In this document: positions 43,859 to 51,748 of the stretch, one piece after another
Layout: each line of letters begins with the position of its first letter
Numbering within the stretch: position 1 is the first letter of the stretch
Origin: Ollibium composti
GTDB lineage: Bacteria; Pseudomonadota; Alphaproteobacteria; Rhizobiales; Rhizobiaceae
Assembly (NCBI RefSeq): GCF_004801285.1
Contig: NZ_SSNY01000001.1
Span: 1 to 64,000 of the forward strand
DNA: 64,000 nucleotides
Direction of reading: 5' to 3'
Notes under the pieces: model-generated
What the model was told of the DNA's origin: nothing
Database searches by the model: none
Seen by the model: the letters and a program-made list of their open reading frames with translations, nothing else
Program-made: the position numbers and the translations under genes

Positions 43859-45016
43859 ATGGTTTCCGAATTCGTAGGTCCATTGGGCGTCGTCACCGGG
43901 GTGCTTGTGCGTTTCTGGCCGGTATGGCTAGCGCTCGCGCTCGTGCTTGCGGCAAGCTTCACCTACAAGAAGCGGCTCGGTCTCTACGGCCAGCTCTTCG
44001 ACAGCTATGTCGGCATCGCCGGCGTCATCATCTGCCTGTTCTGGCTGTTCACCGCCGTATTCGCCTCCACCATCTCGCCGTTCAATCCGCTTCAGCAGAT
44101 CGTGGTGATGAAGGACGCGCTGCCGGGCGCCATCGAGCCGGAAACGCACAAGATATTCCTGTTCGGCGGCGACAAGCTGGCGCGCGACGTGTTCTCGCGC
44201 ATGGTCTACGGCAGCCAGATCGTGCTCATCATCGCGCCGGCGGCGACCGGCTTCGCGCTGATGGTCGGCATCACGCTCGGCCTGCCGGCCGGCTACTACG
44301 GCGGCAAGATCGACACGGTGCTGTCTTTCCTGGCCAACTTGGTGCTGGCTTTCCCGGTCATCCTTTTGTTCTACCTGCTGGTGACGCCGGGCATCATGGA
44401 CACGCCCATTCCCTACGGCATGGCGGGCCTGTTCTTCATCTTCCCGATCATCTTCTTTTGCGTGCTGTTCTGGACGCGCTACAAGAACCGGCCCGACCGG
44501 CTCTACCTGCTGCTTGGGCTGACGCTGGTCATCGGCGGCTGGATCTATGTCGGCCTCGTCTTCGACAAAGACCCGCTCAGGATCGTCCATATCGATCCCA
44601 ACCAGCTCAACATCTTCGTGGCGGTGGTGTTCGCCTCATCGCCCGGCGTGTTCCGCATCGTGCGCGGCCTTACCATGGACATCAAGACGCGCGACTATGT
44701 GGCGGCGGCGCAGACCCGCGGCGAGACGCCCTGGTACATCATGCTGTGGGAGATCCTGCCCAACGCGCGCGGGCCGCTGATCGTCGATACCTGCCTGCGG
44801 ATCGGCTACACGACGATCCTGCTCGGCACGCTGGGCTATTTCGGCCTCGGCCTGGCGCCCGAAAGCCCGGACTGGGGCACGGCGATCAAGGACGCCAGCC
44901 GGCTTCTGCGCCAGACCATCCACCCGGCGTTGCCGCCGACGATCGCGCTGATGTCCTTCGTGCTCGGCCTGAACCTGCTTGCCGACTCGCTGCGCGAACA
45001 GTCGCTGAAGGATTGA
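43859..45016 (+). CDS. Peptide-type ABC transporter permease (DppC family), long form
   Basis: A 385-residue permease, longer than the usual 290-310. FLFGGDKLARDVFSRMVYG is the DppC/OppC hallmark and DYVAAAQTRGETPWYIMLWE the EAA loop. Extra length comes from an inserted hydrophobic segment around residues 165-245 (FFIFPIIFFCVLFWTRYKN and LLLGLTLVIGGWIYVGLVF), adding about two membrane helices. GGGGCGG precedes the ATG. It is followed after 64 bp by the fused ATPase. Confidence 0.88.
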   Translation: MVSEFVGPLGVVTGVLVRFWPVWLALALVLAASFTYKKRLGLYGQLFDSYVGIAGVIICLFWLFTAVFASTISPFNPLQQIVVMKDALPGAIEPETHKIFLFGGDKLARDVFSRMVYGSQIVLIIAPAATGFALMVGITLGLPAGYYGGKIDTVLSFLANLVLAFPVILLFYLLVTPGIMDTPIPYGMAGLFFIFPIIFFCVLFWTRYKNRPDRLYLLLGLTLVIGGWIYVGLVFDKDPLRIVHIDPNQLNIFVAVVFASSPGVFRIVRGLTMDIKTRDYVAAAQTRGETPWYIMLWEILPNARGPLIVDTCLRIGYTTILLGTLGYFGLGLAPESPDWGTAIKDASRLLRQTIHPALPPTIALMSFVLGLNLLADSLREQSLKD

Positions 45017-45080
45017 ACGACCCGCGCGTGGGCCCGGCCCTCGGCGGAACCGACGACCAGATCAAGGATTGGAACGACCG

Positions 45081-47456
45081 ATGAACGAGGCAGTTCGAAA
45101 TCCCGCCGAACCCATCATCGAGATCGAGAACCTGTCGATCTCCTTCTTCACCCGCAAGGGTGAGATTCCAGCGGTGATGGACTTTTCCTGCGAGGTCATG
45201 CCGGGCGAGGCGATGGGCATCGTCGGCGAGTCGGGTTGCGGCAAGTCCACAGTGTCGCTCGGCATCATGCGCGACCTCTCCAACATCGGAAAGATCGTCG
45301 GCGGCCGCATCGTCTTCAAGGGCAAGGACATGGGCGAGATGTCGGAGGAGGAGCTGCGCTCCATCCGCGGCAACGAGATCGCCATGATCTACCAGGAGCC
45401 GATGGCCTCGCTGAACCCGGCCATGAAGATCGGCCAGCAGTTGATGGAAGTGCCGATCCTGCACGACAAGGTGTCGAAGGAAGAGGCCTACAAGCGCGCG
45501 CTGGAAACGGTTCGCGCCGTCAAGCTGCCAGACCCCGAGCGCATGATGCGCAGCTATCCGCACCAGCTTTCCGGCGGTCAGCAGCAGCGCATCGTCATCG
45601 CCATGGCGCTCCTATCGAAACCGGCCCTGCTGCTTCTGGACGAGCCGACGACGGCGCTGGACGTGACCGTCGAGGCCGGCATCGTCGAGCTGGTCAAGGG
45701 GCTCGGCAAGGAGTTCGGCACGTCGATGATCTTCGTGTCGCACAATCTCGGTCTCATCCTGGAGACCTGCGACCGCATCACGGTGATGTATTCGGGCGAG
45801 GCGGTCGAGACGGGCAAGATCGAGGACGTCTTCGACCGCATGCGCCACCCCTACACGCAGGGGCTGTTCCGCTCGATCCCGCTGCCCGGCGCGGACAAGA
45901 ACGCGCGGCCATTGATCGCCATTCCCGGCCAGTTGCCGCTGCCGCAGGAACGGCCGAAGGGTTGCAATTTCGGGCCGCGCTGCCACCATTTCGTCGAGGG
46001 CGTGTGCAACGCCGCCGAAATCCCGATGATCCCCGTCGAAGGGCACGAAGGGCACTTCTCGCGCTGCGTGCGCTTCAACGAGATCGACTGGGCCGAGATG
46101 CCGCCCGGTGCCAAGGAAGCGAGCGAGCCGGTGAAGCCCGGGGCACCGGTGCTCAAGGTCGACGACCTCAAGAAATATTACCACATCGGTTCGGGCGGCG
46201 TGTTCGGCGGCGGGCCGGGCCGTACCGTCAAGGCCAACGAGACGATCAGCTTCGAGGCGCGCGAGAGCGAAACCGTCGCCATCGTCGGCGAGAGCGGCTG
46301 CGGCAAGTCCACGCTGGCCAAGGTGCTGCTCGGGCTGGAGACGGCCAGCTCCGGCAAGGTGCTGCTCGGCAACGCACCGATCCAGGACACGCATGTGGAG
46401 AAGCGCGACGTCGAGACGGTGTCGTCGATCCAGATGGTGTTCCAGAACCCGTTCGACACGCTCAATCCCAGCCACACGATCGGCTCGCAGATCATCCGCA
46501 CGCTGGAGAAATTCGGCGTCGGCAAGACGGTGGCGGAACGCAGGCAGCGGATGCTGGAACTGCTCGACCTGGTCAAGCTGCCGCGCCAGTTCGCCGAGCG
46601 CAAGCCGCGCCAGCTGTCCGGCGGGCAGAAGCAGCGCATCGGCGTGGCGCGCGCCTTCGCGGGCGCCGCCAAGGTGGTGGTGGCCGACGAGCCGGTTTCG
46701 GCGCTGGACGTGTCGGTGCAGGCGGCCGTCACCGAGCTTCTGATGGACATCCAGCGCAAGAACGGCACGACGATGCTGTTCATCAGCCACGACCTGTCGG
46801 TGGTGCGTTACATCGCCGACCGCGTCGTCGTCATGTATCTCGGCTACATCGTCGAGCAGGGCACGACGGACCAGATCTTCGCGCCGCCCTATCACCCTTA
46901 TACCGAGGCGCTTCTGTCGGCGATCCCGATCGCCGATACGTCGGTGGTGAAGAAGCACATCGTGCTGGAAGGCGACATCCCCTCGGCGATGAACCCGCCG
47001 AGCGGCTGCCCGTTCCAGACGCGCTGCCGCTATAAGCATCTGGTGCCGGACGGCCTGTGCGAGAAACAGGTGCCCCCGGTGAAAGATCTCGGCAACGGCC
47101 ACAAGAGCCTGTGCTGGCTGTCCGACGAGGTGCTGGCGAAGATGGATCCCGTCATCAGCTTCGACGAGAAGCATGCCGAACATGAAGGCGTGCCGGACGA
47201 TGCGCCGCGCCGCACGGGGCCGGGCTTCACCGGGGAAGTGCCGCGGCGGCCGCACGGCAAGACCGGCACCGCCGACCTGTCGGACGACGCCGACGATGCA
47301 GAGGAAGCCGATGGAGGCGCGCGGATGGGGCGCAGCGAGGGCGCTGCCCGCAAGCCGAGGAGCCGCTCTGTGCAAGTGGGTTGGGGCGGACAATCCGACG
47401 ACGCCAAGGCGCCGTCGCCGTTCGGCTCGGGAAAGCGTGGGAAGCCGAAGAAATAG
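45081..47456 (+). CDS. Fused double ABC ATPase (DppD-DppF type)
   Basis: A 791-residue protein with two complete ATPase domains. Domain 1 has Walker A GESGCGKST near residue 49, signature LSGGQQQR and Walker B LLLLDEPTTALD. Domain 2 has Walker A GESGCGKST near 403, signature LSGGQKQR and Walker B VVVADEPVSALD. Each is followed by the cysteine-rich oligopeptide-ATPase extension (GCNFGPRC..., GCPFQTRC...). About 95 residues at the C-terminus (after FDEKHAEHEGV) are low-complexity, first acidic, then Arg/Lys/Gly-rich. ATG 45081 is preferred to a TTG four codons earlier. One polypeptide replaces the two ATPases of the first peptide-type operon. Confidence 0.92.
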   Translation: MNEAVRNPAEPIIEIENLSISFFTRKGEIPAVMDFSCEVMPGEAMGIVGESGCGKSTVSLGIMRDLSNIGKIVGGRIVFKGKDMGEMSEEELRSIRGNEIAMIYQEPMASLNPAMKIGQQLMEVPILHDKVSKEEAYKRALETVRAVKLPDPERMMRSYPHQLSGGQQQRIVIAMALLSKPALLLLDEPTTALDVTVEAGIVELVKGLGKEFGTSMIFVSHNLGLILETCDRITVMYSGEAVETGKIEDVFDRMRHPYTQGLFRSIPLPGADKNARPLIAIPGQLPLPQERPKGCNFGPRCHHFVEGVCNAAEIPMIPVEGHEGHFSRCVRFNEIDWAEMPPGAKEASEPVKPGAPVLKVDDLKKYYHIGSGGVFGGGPGRTVKANETISFEARESETVAIVGESGCGKSTLAKVLLGLETASSGKVLLGNAPIQDTHVEKRDVETVSSIQMVFQNPFDTLNPSHTIGSQIIRTLEKFGVGKTVAERRQRMLELLDLVKLPRQFAERKPRQLSGGQKQRIGVARAFAGAAKVVVADEPVSALDVSVQAAVTELLMDIQRKNGTTMLFISHDLSVVRYIADRVVVMYLGYIVEQGTTDQIFAPPYHPYTEALLSAIPIADTSVVKKHIVLEGDIPSAMNPPSGCPFQTRCRYKHLVPDGLCEKQVPPVKDLGNGHKSLCWLSDEVLAKMDPVISFDEKHAEHEGVPDDAPRRTGPGFTGEVPRRPHGKTGTADLSDDADDAEEADGGARMGRSEGAARKPRSRSVQVGWGGQSDDAKAPSPFGSGKRGKPKK

Positions 47457-47583
47457 GCGGAAGGAGCGCGACGGCCCGAGGCAAGCTGGCCGCCTGCGGC
47501 GGTAGCGCGTTTCGGTGGGAGGACAGGGGAGATTCCGCCGCCGCACGATCTCGAACAGGGCGGTGTTCTCTTGGGGGGAGGAT

Positions 47584-48111
47584 ATGTCGGCAACAATCGG
47601 GAACTCGGCTCGGATCGCCCGGGCTGTTTGGGCTGCCGCTGTGTTGGCGGTTCTTGCCGGTTGTGTCGCCGCACCCCAGCAACCCGTTCAGATGAACTAC
47701 ACTGCCGCGGAGTTCGACGCCTACAAGGGTAAAGGCGCCGCAACTGTCTATGGTCAGGCGTTCTTGCGGCAGCAGGGCGGGGGCGTGGTGGTCTGTGCCG
47801 GCGAGCCGGTGGTTCTGTTTCCGCACACCGCGTCGTTCGAGAAGGTGGTGGCCCTCGCGCGGCAGCATGTCCAGCCCGTGCTTGGCGATTCGGCAGATCC
47901 GCGCTTCAAGGAAGTCGCCCGCATCGCCACCTGCGACGCTCAGGGTAATTTCAGGTTTGCGGGAATACCCCGAGCGCGATGGTACATCTTTTCGCGCGTC
48001 CGCTGGTCGGTCGGCGACTATGGCCAGCAGGGCGGAGAGCTGTTGGGCGAGGTTGATACGACCGGCGGTGGCGAGCAGCAGGTTCTGCTGACCGACAGCA
48101 ATCGTCTGTGA
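47584..48111 (+). CDS. Lipoprotein of unknown function
   Basis: A 175-residue protein with a signal peptide ending in lipobox LAGC (cysteine near residue 27). The mature part contains ATCDAQGNFRFAGIPRARWY, which resembles the carboxypeptidase-regulatory-like beta-sandwich motif, so a small surface or periplasmic binding fold is possible. GGGGGGAGGAT precedes ATG 47584, a strong ribosome site. It stands alone, convergent with the transglycosylase-like gene. I do not recognise the family. Confidence 0.72.
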   Translation: MSATIGNSARIARAVWAAAVLAVLAGCVAAPQQPVQMNYTAAEFDAYKGKGAATVYGQAFLRQQGGGVVVCAGEPVVLFPHTASFEKVVALARQHVQPVLGDSADPRFKEVARIATCDAQGNFRFAGIPRARWYIFSRVRWSVGDYGQQGGELLGEVDTTGGGEQQVLLTDSNRL

Positions 48112-48118
48112 CCGGACC

Positions 48119-48706
48119 TTATCCTCCGCAGCCCTGCAACTGGCCGGCGTATTTGCGCGCCATGTCGTCGGTGGCCTTGGCGTAGCTCTGCACGCTGGCG
48201 GGCCAGTTGCCGCGCTTGAAGCCGTTCCAGCCGAGATAATAGGCGAGGTAGAGGCGGTAGGTGTCGTTCTTGGCGACGCCGTAGGTATCGGCGGTCTTGG
48301 AATGGTACCAGCCGACGAAATCCACCGCATCGGCGAAACTGGAACGCCGCGCGCCCCAGTTGCCGCTTTCCATCTTGTACTGCGTCCAGGTGCCGTCGAG
48401 TGCCTGCGAATAGCCGTAGGCGCTGGACTGGCGCTTCCACGGGATGAAGCCCAGCAGCTTCGTACGCGGCGGCCGCGCATTGCCCTTGAAGCCGGACTCC
48501 TTGCGCACCGTCGCCATCAGCACCGGCACCGGCACGCCGTATTTGCGCTCGGTGCGGTAGGCGGCCGACTGCCAGTTGTTGAACCAGCCGTCGCGCTGGT
48601 CGAAAACCGAACAGATGTTGTTGATGTGGCTGGGTGCCGTGGCGCAGGCCGTCAGCGCCAGCAGTGGAGCAACCGCCAGAACCCGATTGAAACGCAACGC
48701 ATACAT
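48119..48706 (-). CDS. Lytic-transglycosylase-like lipoprotein (SLT fold)
   Basis: A 195-residue lipoprotein: signal with lipobox LTAC21, then an SLT-type domain. Glu70 in ATVRKESGFKGNA is the expected catalytic acid; SSAYGYSQALDGTWTQYK and YLAYYLGWNGFKRGNW are the conserved lysozyme-like motifs. It would cleave peptidoglycan glycan strands at the inner face of the outer membrane. Start ATG 48706; the upstream open frame is Arg-rich and not family-like. Downstream of the VOC gene by 149 bp. Confidence 0.85.
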   Translation of the reverse strand: MYALRFNRVLAVAPLLALTACATAPSHINNICSVFDQRDGWFNNWQSAAYRTERKYGVPVPVLMATVRKESGFKGNARPPRTKLLGFIPWKRQSSAYGYSQALDGTWTQYKMESGNWGARRSSFADAVDFVGWYHSKTADTYGVAKNDTYRLYLAYYLGWNGFKRGNWPASVQSYAKATDDMARKYAGQLQGCGG

Positions 48707-48855
48707 GCGCTGCCTTTTAATCAAAAAGCGTGAAAGGAACCTTTCGCGCTTCGTTAACGGTTCGGTCCGGCGGCCTGAAAACGTCGAGACGGTGCGCCGG
48801 CCGGAGCCGGCGCGGGTCTGTGGCCACCATGCGGCAGCGGACCGATCCGTTGTCC

Positions 48856-49632
48856 CTAGCGATGGGGCGCCGTCAGCGCGAAGTGCGCGCCTTGCGGGTC
48901 CTGACACTGGACGACCCAGCTGCCGCCGGGAACCTCCATCGGACCCATGAGGATATTGCCGCCCCCGTCGGTCACGCGTTTGGCTGCCGCGTCGATGGCG
49001 TCGACGGTGAAATAGAACTGCCAGACCGACATCGGCATCTGTGGCGGCCGGTTCATCATGCCGCCGACCTGCTGGCCGTCGACGGAAAACAGCGCATAGA
49101 TGCCCATCTCGCCCATGTCGAACTCGCTATCCTTCTTCCAGCCGAACTGGCCGGAATAAAAGGCCATCGCCGCCTTCCAGTCGCTGGTGTAGAGCTCGTG
49201 CCAACCGACATGGCCGACCGTGCCAGGCGCGACCGGCGGCTGGTCGGGGCCGTCGGGCTGCAGCATCTGGAAAGGGGCGCCCTGCGGATCGGTAACCACC
49301 GAGAAACGGCCGACATCGGGAATGTCCGTCGGCTCGCAGAAGACCGAGCCGCCAGCGGCCTTCACCGATTTCGTCGCGGCGTCGACGTCGGCGGCGTAGA
49401 TGTAACCGACCCAGGCGGGCGGCCCGCCCATCGCCTTCATCTGCTCGGGCTGATTCATGATGCCGCCGACGCCGCGGTCGCCGGCATTCATGACGATATA
49501 GGGCTTGCCGGACATGTCCGATCCGCCCCAGACCTCGGGCCGCCAGCCGATCACGCCGGCGTAAAAATCCCTGGCGGCCTCGGTGTCGGTCGTCAGCAGT
49601 TCGTACCAAAAGAAGGAAGGGGTTCTGGGCAT
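48856..49632 (-). CDS. VOC-family protein with two glyoxalase-like domains
   Basis: A 258-residue protein of two vicinal-oxygen-chelate modules: residues 6-122 (FFWYELLTTDTEAARDFYAG to DPQGAPFQMLQP) and 138-255 (VGWHELYTSDWKAAMAFYSG to DPQGAHFALTAP). This is the glyoxalase/bleomycin-resistance-like 27-kDa group of unknown substrate. Start ATG 49632 follows GAGGAG. Divergent from preT with 221 bp between. Confidence 0.88.
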   Translation of the reverse strand: MPRTPSFFWYELLTTDTEAARDFYAGVIGWRPEVWGGSDMSGKPYIVMNAGDRGVGGIMNQPEQMKAMGGPPAWVGYIYAADVDAATKSVKAAGGSVFCEPTDIPDVGRFSVVTDPQGAPFQMLQPDGPDQPPVAPGTVGHVGWHELYTSDWKAAMAFYSGQFGWKKDSEFDMGEMGIYALFSVDGQQVGGMMNRPPQMPMSVWQFYFTVDAIDAAAKRVTDGGGNILMGPMEVPGGSWVVQCQDPQGAHFALTAPHR

Positions 49633-49720
49633 GGCTGGCTCCTCTCGTGCGCCCGCTCGGGGGCAAACATAGGACGCGGACAAGCCAGGGAAACCGACAG
49701 GCCCGCAAATAATTTGTCGC

Positions 49721-49751
49721 CAAAATCATGACTATTTTTCTCATGATTTTG
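49721..49751. promoter_or_regulatory. Perfect 11-bp inverted repeat in the preT upstream region
   Basis: CAAAATCATGA (49721-49731) faces TCATGATTTTG (49741-49751), spacer CTATTTTTC. Upstream of preT by about 100 bp and of the VOC gene by about 90 bp, in an AT-rich patch. It could be an operator or a hairpin. Confidence 0.5.
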
Positions 49752-49781
49752 ATGAATGGTTTCAATGCCTTGGATAGAAAT

Positions 49782-49797
49782 TTGACCGATTGATAAA
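49782..49797. promoter_or_regulatory. RutR-like operator upstream of preT
   Basis: TTGACCGATTGATAAA matches the E. coli RutR box TTGACCA-NN-TGGTCAA at 11 of 14 fixed positions. It lies 57 bp before the preT start. A RutR homologue is encoded at 55072-55719 in the same cluster. Confidence 0.45.
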
Positions 49798-49853
49798 AAA
49801 TCAGAACGTGCTAGCCTGCTTGAAAATCATAACAATCAAGAGCGGGAATCCTG

Positions 49854-51209
49854 ATGGCACTCAGTCTCTACAAGGAAGGCATTGCCGGCGGCCGGCTGTC
49901 GTCCGAGCAGTATGCCGAGAATTTTTCCGACCTGCATCCGCCGCTGGACCATCATGAGGCATTGGTCGAGGCCGACCGCTGCTATTTTTGCTACGACGCG
50001 CCGTGCATGAACGCCTGTCCGACGGCGATCGACATTCCCATGTTCATCCGCGAGATCGCCACTGGCAATCCGCTGGGCTCGGCCAAGACCATCTTCGACC
50101 AGAACATCCTCGGCGGCATGTGCGCGCGCGTCTGCCCGACCGAGACGCTGTGCGAGGAGGCCTGCGTGCGCGAGACGGCGGAAGGCAAGCCGGTGCAGAT
50201 CGGCCGCCTGCAGCGCTACGCCACGGACGTGGCGATGGAAGAGGGCAAGCAGTTCTACAGCCGCGCCGCGTCGACCGGCCGTAAGATCGCGGTAGTCGGG
50301 GCGGGGCCGGCAGGCCTTGCGGCGGCGCACCGTCTGGCGCGCTACGGTCACGACGTGACGGTGTTGGAAGCGCGGCCGAAGTCCGGCGGTCTCAACGAAT
50401 ACGGCATCGCCGCCTACAAGAGCACCGACGCATTCGCGCAGTCCGAGGTCGACTACGTGACCGCCATAGGCGGCATCACGATAGAGAACGGCAAGGCGCT
50501 CGGCCGCGACTACCAACTCGCCGACCTGGTGAAGGCCTATGACGCGGTGTTCCTCGGCATGGGGCTCGGCGGCGTCAATGCGCTGCGCGCCGACGGCGAG
50601 GACGCGGACGGCGTCGCCAATGCCGTCGATTTCATTTCCGAACTCAGGCAGGCGAGCGATCTCGCCGGGTTGCCGGTCGGGCGGCGCGTCGTCGTCATCG
50701 GCGGCGGCATGACCGCTATCGACGCCGCCGTGCAGTCCAAGCTGCTCGGCGCCGAGGAGGTGACGATCTGCTACCGGCGCGGGCAGGAGCATATGAATGC
50801 CTCTGAGTTCGAGCAGGATCTGGCCAGTGCCAACGGTGTCACCATCCGCCACTGGATGCAGCCGAAGCGGGTGATCGCCGAGGGCGGCAAGGTGAGCGGC
50901 ATCGAACTGGAATACACCGTGCTCGACGGCGAAAGGCTCAAGGGCACCGGGGAGACGCTGACGCTGGCCGCCGACCAGGTGTTCAAGGCCATCGGCCAGT
51001 CCTTCGTGCCGGCGGCGCTCAATGGCTCGGGCGCTGCGATCGAACTGGAAGGCGGCCGCATCAAGGTGGACGGCGAGGGCCGCACCTCGATGGCCAAGGT
51101 CTGGGCCGGCGGCGACTGCGTGATCGACGGTCGCGAGGACCTTACGGTTTCGGCCGTGGCGGCCGGCCGCGACGCGGCTGAAAGCATCCATCGGGTGTTG
51201 ATGGGGTAG
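49854..51209 (+). CDS. preT: NAD-dependent dihydropyrimidine dehydrogenase, PreT subunit
   Basis: A 451-residue flavin/iron-sulfur oxidoreductase of the glutamate-synthase-small-subunit type. Two [4Fe-4S] sites are formed by C43, C46, C51, C55 and C90, C94, C100, C104. The FAD-binding motif is GAGPAG at 149-154 and the second Rossmann motif GGGMTAID is near 283. It takes electrons from NAD(P)H to PreA for reduction of uracil and thymine. ATG 49854 gives MALSLYKEGIAGGRLSSEQY. First gene of the pyrimidine block; the GFA-family gene starts 7 bp after the stop. Confidence 0.93.
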   Translation: MALSLYKEGIAGGRLSSEQYAENFSDLHPPLDHHEALVEADRCYFCYDAPCMNACPTAIDIPMFIREIATGNPLGSAKTIFDQNILGGMCARVCPTETLCEEACVRETAEGKPVQIGRLQRYATDVAMEEGKQFYSRAASTGRKIAVVGAGPAGLAAAHRLARYGHDVTVLEARPKSGGLNEYGIAAYKSTDAFAQSEVDYVTAIGGITIENGKALGRDYQLADLVKAYDAVFLGMGLGGVNALRADGEDADGVANAVDFISELRQASDLAGLPVGRRVVVIGGGMTAIDAAVQSKLLGAEEVTICYRRGQEHMNASEFEQDLASANGVTIRHWMQPKRVIAEGGKVSGIELEYTVLDGERLKGTGETLTLAADQVFKAIGQSFVPAALNGSGAAIELEGGRIKVDGEGRTSMAKVWAGGDCVIDGREDLTVSAVAAGRDAAESIHRVLMG

Positions 51210-51216
51210 GCGCGCT

Positions 51217-51636
51217 ATGGGCATCGAACTGGACGGCGGATGCTACTGCGGGGCCTTGCGCTACCGGATCACGGCCGAGCCCCTTCGCAAGGGACAGTGC
51301 CATTGCCGCCCGTGCCAGCATGTGTCCGGCGGCGGTCCCAACTATTTCATGGTGATCCCAGCCGAGGGCTTTGCCTATACCAGGGGCGAGCCGAAGGCTT
51401 TCCGCCGGCCTGACCTCGAAAGCCCGCGCACCCGCGAATTCTGCGGCACTTGCGGAACGCAGATCCTGACACGTCGCCCAGACATGGCGCACCCGATCGT
51501 CAAGGCTGGGACTCTGGATGATCCGAACGCCTATGTGCGGCCGGACTTCGCGATTTTTTGCGAGGAAAAAGCCGTCTTCCACCTGATCCCCGACGGCATT
51601 CCCGCCTTCGACAAAATGCCAGAGAAGCGTCCATGA
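51217..51636 (+). CDS. GFA/CENP-V-family zinc protein
   Basis: A 139-residue protein with the GFA fold: C9-x-C11, C28-x-C30-x2-C33 and C76-x2-C79 give the two zinc sites. It resembles glutathione-dependent formaldehyde-activating enzyme relatives, whose true reactions are mostly unknown. It sits between preT (7 bp) and preA (112 bp), so it is probably co-transcribed with the dehydrogenase. Start ATG 51217. A link to aldehyde products of pyrimidine breakdown, such as malonate semialdehyde, is possible but only inferred from position. Confidence 0.85.
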   Translation: MGIELDGGCYCGALRYRITAEPLRKGQCHCRPCQHVSGGGPNYFMVIPAEGFAYTRGEPKAFRRPDLESPRTREFCGTCGTQILTRRPDMAHPIVKAGTLDDPNAYVRPDFAIFCEEKAVFHLIPDGIPAFDKMPEKRP

Positions 51637-51748
51637 CGTGGCGCCGGCTGGCCATCCGGTCCAACCTGTCCGCCGAAGGCAGCGGATGCCTGAATTACAA
51701 GCGTTGTGAATAGCCGGCGGGCGACCGCCAAGCCAAAGGACAAGACCC

